Source of the DNA: Ruminococcus sp. HUN007
Lineage (GTDB): Bacteria > Bacillota > Clostridia > Oscillospirales > Ruminococcaceae
Reading direction: 5' to 3'
Assembly: GCF_000712055.1 (NCBI RefSeq)
Contig: NZ_JOOA01000002.1
Span: 62,001 to 126,000 of the forward strand
DNA length: 64,000 bases
Shown here: positions 53,691-62,015 of the stretch, one piece after another
Layout: each line of letters begins with the position of its first letter
Numbering within the stretch: position 1 is the first letter of the stretch
The notes under the pieces: model-generated
The model's database searches: none
What the model saw: only the letters and a program-made list of their open reading frames with translations
Told to the model about the DNA's origin: nothing
Translations under genes and position numbers: made by a program

Positions 53691-54278
53691 TCAGCCGAAG
53701 TATCTGTCAAGAAGACCCTTGAGAGCCTTGCCGTGTCTTGCTTCGTCTCGTGCCATTTCATGAACGGTATCATGGATAGCATCAAGATTGTTCTTCTTTG
53801 CGCACTTTGCGAGATCTGTCTTGCCCTGAGTAGCGCCGAATTCACAGTCAACTCTCCATTTAAGGTTTTCCTTTGTTGAAGCTGTCATCTTGCTTTCAAG
53901 ATCAGAACCGAGAAGTTCAGCAAACTTTGCAGCATGTTCAGCTTCTTCAAAAGCAGCCTTTTCCCAGTAAGCGCCAACCTCAGGATATCCTTCACGGTAT
54001 GCTACTCTTGCCATGCAGAGATACATGCCGACTTCAGAACATTCGCCGTTAAAGTTAGCCTGTAACTGTTCGAAGATATACTTCTTGTCTTCCTCGCTTA
54101 TTGCGCTGTTGTTTTTTACTGTTTTAGCGTAAACACCGAATTCATGTTCTGAAGCAAGTGTAAGTTCACCTTCAACCTTATTGAACTGTGAACCTGGTAC
54201 GTGACATACAGGACATTCTGCTGGTGGTTCATTTCCTTCGTGTACATATCCGCAAACCGGACAAACCCATTTAGCCAT
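53691..54278 (-). CDS. Reverse rubrerythrin (NADH peroxidase type)
   Basis: 195 residues. The rubredoxin domain is at the N-terminus (CPVCGY Cys 6/9 and CPVC Cys 22/25), followed by the four-helix di-iron domain with NGECSEVGMY, FEEAEHAAKF, DCEFGATQG and MARDEARHGK supplying Glu and His ligands. This 'reversed' order is typical of clostridial rubrerythrins that reduce hydrogen peroxide. It protects the anaerobe from oxygen exposure. GGAGG precedes ATG 54278; a near-consensus promoter is upstream. Confidence 0.95.
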   Translation of the reverse strand: MAKWVCPVCGYVHEGNEPPAECPVCHVPGSQFNKVEGELTLASEHEFGVYAKTVKNNSAISEEDKKYIFEQLQANFNGECSEVGMYLCMARVAYREGYPEVGAYWEKAAFEEAEHAAKFAELLGSDLESKMTASTKENLKWRVDCEFGATQGKTDLAKCAKKNNLDAIHDTVHEMARDEARHGKALKGLLDRYFG

Positions 54279-54594
54279 TTTTGTATCCTCCTGAATTGAT
54301 TATTATAAAACTACCTGACTTAAAACATAACTGAAATTCGTTTTAATATGCAAACAGAAAAAAACTCTGTCGATCCGATATGACGGATCTGTCATATTTC
54401 CTTTAGTGTTGTCATTCAGGTGTTCTTAGTAGTATATCATAAAAGCATATATAATGTCAACAGATTTTCGATGAAATTCCGCACCTGACACTATACAATA
54501 TTCGGTGTATATTTCATATAAAATGACCAAATCCGGACAGCAGATTCAGAGGAGCTGAAGTATAGCGGAATTATGACTTACATGATAAGAAAAA
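54279..54594. other. Intergenic region upstream of rubrerythrin
   Basis: AT-rich; it contains the rubrerythrin promoter, a long 150-base leader, and a GATCCGATATGACGGATC palindromic stretch near 54374-54391 that could bind a stress regulator. No ORF is supported. Confidence 0.35.
54431..54460 (-). promoter_or_regulatory. Promoter of the rubrerythrin gene
   Basis: Minus strand TTGACA (54460-54455), 18-base spacer, TATACT (54436-54431). Confidence 0.75.
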
Positions 54595-54620
54595 AGGCCC
54601 GGAGAATTATCTCTGAGCCT
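54585..54620 (-). terminator. Terminator after the lipid kinase gene
   Basis: On the minus strand AGGCTCAGAGA (54620-54610) pairs imperfectly with TCTCCGGGCCT (54605-54595), followed by TTTTTTCTT. Confidence 0.75.
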
Positions 54621-54631
54621 CTGGTAAATGA

Positions 54632-55540
54632 TCATCTGCTTGTAATAAATTTAATTGCTTTTCTGTTATTAACAATGTGGACTTCACGCTGATCGCCGCC
54701 GGATTCACCATCGATAGTCCATTTAAGTTCCGTTTCGCTGTTGCACGTGATCAGAATTTCTGAAGTCTTGAAGTAAAGTACATGTTCCGTATCTATATCC
54801 TGTGATATATTCAGAAGGGAAGAAAGGATCTTCTGTAGTTCGATCGGATTTCCAGGAGTACGTATAAGCGTTACTTCGTACATTCCGTCATCAAGAGAAA
54901 AATCATTCATGGACAGCAGACCTCCGACGTACGCTGTATTGGAAATCATGCCGAGAACAAAATTATCTGTTATTGAATTACCATTGTATGTGACTGTGAG
55001 GTTATACGACTGGATATTCTTGATATGTTTCATCGCTTCAAGCAGATATGCTGCATGACCGAGAATGTTCTTCTGCTGCTGGGAAGTTTCATAAGGCACT
55101 TCCGTGAATGCACCGAAGGCTGCAATATATGTAAAGTACTTATCGTTGAAGCTTCCGATATCAACAGGAAAGTAAGTTCCTGCAAGAATAGACTGAAGAG
55201 CATCATCTGCATTATCAGGTATATTGAGGCTGTGCGCAAAATCATTAGTGGATCCGGCCGGTATGTATGCTACAGGAAGTTTCCTTTCACAGTTCATAAC
55301 ACCGCTTATTACCTCGTTTAATGTACCATCGCCGCCTGAACAGAGAATAAAATCATAGTACGGATCAGTAGTTTCCGTGCATATTCTCGCAGCAGTTTCT
55401 GTTGCATCGCCGCGTTTCTGTGTCGGCCTTACCGTCACATCATAGCCGGCTTTGGTGAGCCTGTCGATTATTTTTGTTACTTTAGCTACAATGGTCTTTT
55501 TTCCCGAGCGGGGATTATAAATAAAAAATACGTGTTTCAT
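54632..55540 (-). CDS. Diacylglycerol kinase-family lipid kinase
   Basis: 302 residues. FIYNPRSGKK at the N-terminus and the catalytic-loop motif ILCSGGDGTLNEVISGVM are diagnostic of the DagK/YegS fold. LPVAYIPAGSTNDFAHSLNI follows. Such soluble, membrane-associated kinases phosphorylate diacylglycerol or related lipids. GGAG precedes ATG 55540. Single gene. Confidence 0.9.
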   Translation of the reverse strand: MKHVFFIYNPRSGKKTIVAKVTKIIDRLTKAGYDVTVRPTQKRGDATETAARICTETTDPYYDFILCSGGDGTLNEVISGVMNCERKLPVAYIPAGSTNDFAHSLNIPDNADDALQSILAGTYFPVDIGSFNDKYFTYIAAFGAFTEVPYETSQQQKNILGHAAYLLEAMKHIKNIQSYNLTVTYNGNSITDNFVLGMISNTAYVGGLLSMNDFSLDDGMYEVTLIRTPGNPIELQKILSSLLNISQDIDTEHVLYFKTSEILITCNSETELKWTIDGESGGDQREVHIVNNRKAIKFITSR

Positions 55541-55921
55541 TATTACTCCTTTTACGAAAATACGATATTTCCGTTTGCTTTGTATTCTTTATTTATTATA
55601 TATCAAATTGTATTTTTTTTCAATAGCACTTATTATGAATCATATCCGTTTTCCGCAGTTTCGAACATATATAAGCACAAATACCGGAACATTTCCAAAA
55701 GGAAGATCTATATAATAAACAAATCAGCTGTGGACTATTGCAATAATTTATGCAATATGCTATAATAGTATCAGGGATTAAACTGTACAACTACAGTCAG
55801 ATGTATGAAAACATAAGAAGCTGCAGGTTTCGTCTGCAAAATCTTACTGTGTTTTCACTTCAGAGGGGATCACTGCTCTGATCAGGGTTATTATGATACT
55901 TGATATAAAGGGGGAAATGTT
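55541..55921. other. Divergent intergenic region
   Basis: AT-rich. It holds the promoter of the acidic protein (55738-55766) with a ~150-base leader. A 5' leader ORF was looked for and none with a ribosome site was found. Confidence 0.4.
55738..55766 (+). promoter_or_regulatory. Promoter of the acidic unknown gene
   Basis: TTGCAA (55738-55743), 17-base spacer, TATAAT (55761-55766). Confidence 0.75.
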
Positions 55922-56632
55922 ATGAAACTGAAATGGGATGATATCCGCGATATATTTGAAAGCGCCGGAATATGGGAAAACGGTCACGATATGTACTGGT
56001 ACAGGCTCATGTGGGGACTGATGGATTACCGCGGCCTGAATGTATATGATTCAGAAGAAGACGTTAAATATGTTTTTTCAAAAGCGTTTGCAATAATAAG
56101 CATCTATCATGAATTTATCAATATATGCTTTGACGGCGACGAGGATATTACAGAATATTTCAGTTCCGGTGACAATGTTTATAGCATTATGCGGTATCTT
56201 TATTCAGAAAAAGATATAAAAGACATATTCAGAGCTTTGAACGAGGAGCTCGGGCTCGTAAGAACCTTCTACAGCATTTTCATAACATGTGTGGAATTCA
56301 GGGACGGAAAAATAAGCTACACAAATGATAATGATGAATATGAAGATTTTGCCGGCGGACTTTTTTCCGCGCTTGCTCCGGAATACGGCATCAATTATGA
56401 CTTTGATTCGGAAGAGATCAGAGAAACAGATGATTTTTACGAAGATTCACTTTCAGATAATGAGACTGACGATTATCCGGAAAATCCGTCTGAAGACTAT
56501 TACAACAGCTTTGAGACATATCTGAATGTTCTGGCTGCTTCATCAATGAGTATTCTGCGTGACTGCTCGCCTGAAAAACTTGCCGGATATATATATCTTT
56601 CAAGAAACATGAACAGATCAGGTGCAGTATGA
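55922..56632 (+). CDS. Acidic cytosolic protein of unknown function
   Basis: 236 residues, no family recognised. Very acidic, with many Asp, Glu and Tyr; no signal peptide or membrane segment. The first half looks helical and aromatic (WDDIRDIFESAGIWENGHDM; MYWYRLMWGLMDYRGLN). Residues ~165-200 are a disordered acidic linker (ETDDFYEDSLSDNETDDY). A short helical tail ends at MNRSGAV. GGGGG lies 7 bases before ATG 55922. Monocistronic between its own promoter and terminator, so a real gene. Confidence 0.65.
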   Translation: MKLKWDDIRDIFESAGIWENGHDMYWYRLMWGLMDYRGLNVYDSEEDVKYVFSKAFAIISIYHEFINICFDGDEDITEYFSSGDNVYSIMRYLYSEKDIKDIFRALNEELGLVRTFYSIFITCVEFRDGKISYTNDNDEYEDFAGGLFSALAPEYGINYDFDSEEIRETDDFYEDSLSDNETDDYPENPSEDYYNSFETYLNVLAASSMSILRDCSPEKLAGYIYLSRNMNRSGAV

Positions 56633-56660
56633 AAGCAGGGTACACAGGAAACAAAAAATA

Positions 56661-56709
56661 ACGGACAGGAAAAAGCGCTTAACGCGGATTCCTGTCCGTC
56701 CTTTTATTA
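56661..56709 (+). terminator. Terminator after the acidic unknown gene
   Basis: ACGGACAGGAA (56661-56671) pairs with TTCCTGTCCGT (56689-56699), followed by CCTTTTATT. Confidence 0.85.
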
Positions 56710-56729
56710 TTCATGGAACACTTATAAAT

Positions 56730-57440
56730 TTATTCAGTAACACATCTGCATGTTCTGAAGTCAGTGATTCTGTCCTTATAAGCCTTAACAGACTGTTCAC
56801 GAAAAGCACATTTCGGATCACTTACACCGAGTTTGCCCATCAGGTACTCAGTAAAATAAGGATTCATGACCAGCAGAGGTCCTACCATACTGGTAGCAAA
56901 GAAATTATTTACGTGAACGCCTTCAAGCTTTGACTCCCTGTTGATTCCTGCGCCGCGTTCGACCTTTACAAAATAATTTCCCGAGTTATCTCCGTATATC
57001 TGAGTAAACTGAGTCTTGAAGCCGACTACTTCCTTTCCGTCAAAACTTCCGAGCACAAGAGTATTGAATCTTTCGAAAATACGCTGCTTCGCATACAGAT
57101 CAAATATGCCGAGGCATTCAACTTTGCTTTTATCATCTTTTTCGATATATTTATAGAAGATCTCAGGGGCATTTCCGGTGAAAAGCATGACCTTTCCGTT
57201 GTCTATTGCTTCCTTAAGCTTTTCCTTATAAGGCATAAGACGGGAAATTATCTTTTCCTGATTGCTTTCTGTACATGCACCCATGTAGATCATATCAGGA
57301 TCACCGGTAACGAAAAACGGTGTATCGTTAAGAGAAGTATTAATGAATTCAGCATCCGGAAGACACTTTTTCAGGTAGCGTATGTTTCCGGAATCTCCGA
57401 AAAGATTGCACTGTTCAGGGTAAAGTACTTCAATCTGCAT
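56730..57440 (-). CDS. gatD: GatD-like class I glutamine amidotransferase homologue lacking the usual Cys/His
   Basis: 236 residues in the CobB/CobQ-type amidotransferase fold, partner of MurT. LYPEQCNLFGDSGNIRYL is typical of GatD. In GatD the nucleophile sits in an ICGGYQ-type turn; here the equivalent is MLFTGNAPEIF (Thr 88-Gly-Asn), without Cys. The downstream YLHGP-type His is replaced in ATSMVGPLL (Val 185). By comparison the protein should not hydrolyse glutamine. It may act as a structural partner, or the pair may do a different reaction from lipid II amidation. Its start overlaps the end of murT by 11 bases. Confidence 0.75.
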   Translation of the reverse strand: MQIEVLYPEQCNLFGDSGNIRYLKKCLPDAEFINTSLNDTPFFVTGDPDMIYMGACTESNQEKIISRLMPYKEKLKEAIDNGKVMLFTGNAPEIFYKYIEKDDKSKVECLGIFDLYAKQRIFERFNTLVLGSFDGKEVVGFKTQFTQIYGDNSGNYFVKVERGAGINRESKLEGVHVNNFFATSMVGPLLVMNPYFTEYLMGKLGVSDPKCAFREQSVKAYKDRITDFRTCRCVTE

Positions 57441-58807
57441 TTTTCATCATCTCCTTTATTTTTTCCTTAAGGATCTCCTTGTACTGATCAACGTACATAT
57501 CAAAGAAAATGTAGATATTCTTCGATATTTTAAGATTAAGAAGCTTGTCAGCATCAACTTCGTGCTCTGTTGTGCGGATCTTCTCCTCAGGAACACCGGC
57601 AACAAGAAGTCTTAAAAGCAGGTCGCCTGCCCGTTTTTCCGGCTACGATTATCTGCTTTATATTGTCGTTTACAAGGAATTCAAAGTCAACGTCATAGTA
57701 CCAGGCTGTGTTTTCCGAAGTTTCCTTTCTGTCATAATAATCGTCCCAGAGAAGGATCACGGCAGTGTCAGGAGTATTTCTTGCAATGTTAAGCGAGTGC
57801 GAGCAGGCAACAGGGTTCTGCCCCTTTGCCATGATGCATTTGAGAGTTCTGCCTTTTTCCTCGGTAACGTCGTAACGTGAACGGACAACGTTTATTTTCC
57901 TGAACGAAGCGGCAAGCTGTTCTTCAGTTAATCCGAATGTCCTGAGAGCCGCTGTAACAGCTGTTGCATTGTAAAGATTGATCGTGTTTTCGCACGGAAC
58001 ATTATATTCTTCAGTCTTTCCCTCATGAAGAACCTTGATGTCCGCACGGCCGTCCGGTGTAAATACACGCTCTGTTGTGTCAAAATCAGGCTCAGGAGAA
58101 CAGAAATCACACTTCGAGCATTTTGCACGCCCTACATGATTGTAGCGAAGAAAACTGTATTCGAGCGGCGAGCTGCAGACAGGACATGCTGTTATGTCGC
58201 GGACTATGTTATTTCCTATAAGCTGTTCACCGCTGAAAGGTTCCATGCCGAAATAGGTTCTTGAATTGTTTTTCTTCAGTGAAGAACTAATAAGATCATC
58301 CGCATTAAGAATAAGATGTGTTTTGTCCGGAATATTATCGTTGAGAATATTGAAGATATATTCCACGTGTGCGTTTCTCTTGTATGAGTCGCGTGTAAGA
58401 TTAGTAACTATAAGAATATCCGGCTGAACATAAGGATAGACTCTTACAGCACTGCGTTCATCTATCTCAAGTACGCAGTATTTCTTTGTGGCTCTGCCTG
58501 TGAGAGTGCTGTCCTTGAGCAGGGCAGCAGATATACCTGTATCAACATTGCCGCCGAAATTATTGTTTGTACAGTCGTAGCCGTTATCGGTAAGAATATC
58601 AAGAAGCATGTTGCTGCATGTTGTCTTGCCGTTGGTACCTGTAACTGCTATTATTTTTTCAGGTTTTTCAAGATACTTCAGAAAGTCCGGACACAGTGTA
58701 AGAACAACTGATCCCGGAAAATTGGTAGCTCTTTTCTTCAGCATCTTAAGAAGCAGTATCGTAAGCTTTCCGCAGAATAAAGCAAAATAAAATCTTACTG
58801 GTTTCAT
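57430..58807 (-). CDS. murT: MurT-like Mur ligase, frameshifted near the C-terminus
   Basis: Mur-ligase core with ATP loop VTGTNGKTTCSNML and a Cys4 zinc ribbon (CPVCSSPLEY...CSKCDFCSP) inserted in the middle domain, the hallmark of MurT. The frame breaks after QIIVAGK at an A5 run (near 57642-57646). One base fewer lets it continue RAGDLLLRLLVAGVPEEKIR and on to MMKNAD with TGA at 57430, overlapping gatD. The restored protein has 458 residues, normal for the family. MurT-GatD amidates the D-Glu of lipid II in other Gram-positives; see the gatD entry for why the reaction is uncertain here. Confidence 0.85.
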
Positions 58808-58880
58808 AGAGTTTATATCAGCTCCGTATTATATTTTCAAATATTAAAGTGTATACACCATACCTGTGCACACAAATATA

Positions 58881-58909
58881 ATTATAACATTTTTTTTACA
58901 GGTGCACAA
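58881..58909 (-). promoter_or_regulatory. Promoter of the murT-gatD unit
   Basis: Minus strand TTGTGC (58909-58904), 17-base spacer, TATAAT (58886-58881). Confidence 0.7.
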
Positions 58910-58942
58910 TAGCATGATTTAAAAATTGTTTGGTCAATTTAC

Positions 58943-58971
58943 TTGATTATCCTGTCGGTTTATGGTATAAT
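58943..58971 (+). promoter_or_regulatory. Promoter of fabV
   Basis: TTGATT (58943-58948), 17-base spacer, TATAAT (58966-58971). Confidence 0.8.
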
Positions 58972-59019
58972 AATTGTGTATTTTATTGATTGTTTACAGA
59001 TAAGGAGTTAAACACTGAC

Positions 59020-60198
59020 ATGATCATTCAACCAAAAACAAGAGGATTTATTTGTACAACAGCACATCCTGAAGGATGCAGAAAAATCGTTTCTAAAAGC
59101 ATCGAATACGCAAAAGCCCATAAAAGTGAATGCGGTGCAAAGAAAGTTCTCGTAATCGGTTCATCAATGGGTTACGGCCTTTCATCAAGAATTGCTGCAG
59201 CTTATTCAAGCGGTGCCGCAACGATAGGCATTATTTTCGACAAGGAAGGTTCAGAAAAGAAACCTGCATCAGCCGGCTGGTACAATACAGCTGCATTCGA
59301 GGAATTTGCCCATAAGGACGGACTTTACGCAAAGACCATCAACGGCGATGCTTTTTCAAAAGAGATAAAGGATCAAACTATAGCACTTATCAAAAAGGAT
59401 CTTGGAAAAGTTGACATGGTTATCTACAGCCTTGCAGCTCCGAGAAGAACAACTGCTGACGGTACTGTATATTCATCAGTACTCAAGACAACAGAAGGAA
59501 ACTACACTAACAAAACTATAGACCTTAAGGATAATTCAGTTAAGGAAGTTACCATCGAACCTGCAACAGAAGAAGAAGTTCTTCACACCATCAAGGTAAT
59601 GGGCGGCGAAGACTGGATGGACTGGATGGATGCCCTCAAGGCTGCCGATGCAATTGAAAAGGATGCAGTGACTGTAGCATTCTCATACCTCGGTCCTGAA
59701 ATAACACATCCTATCTACATGAACGGTTCAATCGGCCAGGCGAAGAAGCATCTTTACGAAACATCAAAGGCTATTTCAGCTAAATACAGCGATATAAAAG
59801 CATATATTTCGGTAAACAAGGCTCTTGTTACACAGTCAAGCTCAGCTATTCCTGTAGTTCCGCTCTACATTTCACTTCTTTTCAGAGTAATGAAGAAGAA
59901 CGGTACTCACGAAGGCTGTATCGAACAGATGACAAGACTTTTCACAGATAAACTTAAAGCCGGCTCAGCAATTACTGATGAGGGCGGAATGATCAGACTT
60001 GACGACCTCGAAATGAAAGATGAGATCCAGGCTGAAGTTAAAAAGCTTTGGGACGAAGTTAATACTGAAAACGTTAAGGATCTTGCAGATATTGACGGAT
60101 ACTGGAGCGATTTCTTTGCACTTTTCGGATTTGGAGCAGAAGGCATCGATTATGAAGCTGACACTGATCCGGTATACGACATAGCATCATTGAAATAA
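59020..60198 (+). CDS. fabV: FabV / trans-2-enoyl-CoA reductase
   Basis: 392 residues. It begins IIQPKTRGFICTTAHPEGC as FabV/TER proteins do. The NADH loop VIGSSMGYGLSSR and the Tyr-x8-Lys catalytic pair (Tyr 233, Lys 242) in ITHPIYMNGSIGQAKKHL are present. It reduces enoyl-ACP in fatty-acid synthesis or crotonyl-CoA in butyrate-type fermentation; sequence alone does not separate the two. ATG 59020 lies 13 bases after AAGGAG; an upstream TTG at 58990 precedes that site and is rejected. Confidence 0.9.
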   Translation: MIIQPKTRGFICTTAHPEGCRKIVSKSIEYAKAHKSECGAKKVLVIGSSMGYGLSSRIAAAYSSGAATIGIIFDKEGSEKKPASAGWYNTAAFEEFAHKDGLYAKTINGDAFSKEIKDQTIALIKKDLGKVDMVIYSLAAPRRTTADGTVYSSVLKTTEGNYTNKTIDLKDNSVKEVTIEPATEEEVLHTIKVMGGEDWMDWMDALKAADAIEKDAVTVAFSYLGPEITHPIYMNGSIGQAKKHLYETSKAISAKYSDIKAYISVNKALVTQSSSAIPVVPLYISLLFRVMKKNGTHEGCIEQMTRLFTDKLKAGSAITDEGGMIRLDDLEMKDEIQAEVKKLWDEVNTENVKDLADIDGYWSDFFALFGFGAEGIDYEADTDPVYDIASLK

Positions 60199-60233
60199 CG
60201 TATTTACTCATGATTATTAAAGCGGGTGATTAA

Positions 60234-61938
60234 ATGGGGATTGTAAGCAGTCCGGAAAAAACAAGGACTCTGTTTGTTATAAGATCAGAAAAATCCAGAA
60301 AACATAATTTTTCAGATATGTTTTCCGGAAGTTATGATCTGATAGAAACAACGTTCAGTAAAGATAGTATCGAACTGTTAAAGAAACATTACAGTGAAAT
60401 TTCACTCATAGTGATCGATACAGCAGATGATACTGAACAGAGCATAAAGTTTATCAGACAGACAGAGGCTGACGAAAAATACAAAGCGATACCGGTCATT
60501 GTCATTGCAGACGATTCGCTTGAAAACGAAGAAGAGAGATTCCTTGCAGAAGGTGTTTCAGCTTTTACAACTTATTCCACAAAACAGAATCTTATTCTTC
60601 TGCAGACAGCCAACCTTATAAGTCTGCGCGAAAATGCTGAGACAGGTATCGTTTCCGATATTGACGAGGTAACCGGTCTTTTTAACAGATTTGCCTTTTT
60701 TCGGGTTGCTGATAACATTCTTGAGGAAAATCCGGATGATGATTTCGTTATCTATATATCAGAAGTTGACGGAATTAAAGGATATAATGAAAAGAACGGC
60801 AAAGAAGCCGGTGACGCACTGCTCAGGACAATAGGCGAATACATGCGTAATATCGGCGACGAATGTCTTGCTGCCGGAAGATTTGCCGGTGACCAGTTCG
60901 TTTCACTGTTCCGCAAGGACGAAAAGCTCAACAGCAGACTGCTTGAGCTTAACGTCAGTGAAGCCTATTCATTCTTCAAGGGTGATGCAGGTATCAACAA
61001 GCTCCGCATAAGATGTGCGATTTATGAAGATATCGAACACGGAATACCAATATCCGAGACCTGTGACCGTGCACTTCTAGCACTTCAGACGATCCGCGGA
61101 AAATACGGCAAGACTATCGTTCACTATGAGGCATCTGTCCTTACCGAACACAGGAAAAAAGAACGTATTGTAGACAGCATGAAGGAAGCGCTTGAACAGA
61201 ATCAGTTCAGAGTTTTCTATCAGCCGAAACATGACGTAAACACAGGTGAACTTACAGGAGCGGAAGCTCTTATAAGATGGGTGCATCCTGACTTTGGTTT
61301 TATGTCTCCGGGTGAGTTCATCCCTGTTTTTTGAACAGAACGGATTTATTTCAGAGGTAGACAATTTCGTATGGAACAGAACATGCGAGAATCTTAACAG
61401 GTGGATAAAAAAGGGACTGAGGGTGGTTCCGATCTCGATCAATGCTTCAAAGCTTGATTTTATGAAACCTGATTTCTTTGATAATCTTCACAAGGCATCC
61501 ACAGACATGAACGTTCCTCCGCAGCTTCTTCACATCGAAGTTACAGAATCACTTTTCTCGGACCAGATCGATGAGCTCGTAGAAACACTTACCAAATGCC
61601 AGAAAAACGGATATAAAATAGAGCTTGACGACTTCGGCAGCGGATATTCCTCACTTAACACACTGAGTGTTCTTCCGCTTGATATAGTCAAGATGGACAT
61701 GTCACTTGTAAAAGCGATCACAAATTTCAAGAACATGAGAGTGTTCAGTGCATGTATCAATCTTGCCAAAAGTCTCGGACTGAAAACTGTTTCAGAAGGC
61801 GTTGAGACCAATGAACAGATGTGGACTATCCGTGAACTCGGCGGCGACGCAATCCAGGGATATTTATATTCAAAACCATTATCTGAAGACGATTTTGAAA
61901 AATACCTTATTGCCAATACCCGTACAGAAGAAACATAA
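60234..61938 (+). CDS. Degenerate-GGDEF/EAL cyclic-di-GMP protein, frameshifted in a T6 run
   Basis: Three parts: a receiver-like domain (about 1-125), a GGDEF-like domain whose active site reads AGDQF (218-222) and so is probably not a cyclase, and an EAL domain with GAEALIRW (Glu 344), ITESLF-type VTESLF and LDDFGSGYSS. The frame stops after GEFIPVF at TGA 61332-61334. Dropping one T of the T6 run at 61327-61332 restores EQNGFISEVDNFVW and the rest of the EAL domain to 61938, 567 residues in all. The EAL residues look complete, so it would be a phosphodiesterase or a c-di-GMP sensor. It is 35 bases after fabV. Confidence 0.85.
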
Positions 61939-61953
61939 GTATATATTTTTCTT

Positions 61954-61988
61954 AAGGCCCATGCAGAAATGCGTGGGTCTTTAAATAA
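61954..61988 (+). terminator. Terminator after the EAL gene
   Basis: AAGGCCCATGC (61954-61964) pairs with GCGTGGGTCTT (61971-61981) using G-T pairs, followed by TAAATAAT. Confidence 0.6.
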
Positions 61989-62015
61989 TCACCAGTTTTA
62001 AAGGAGTTATAAGAA

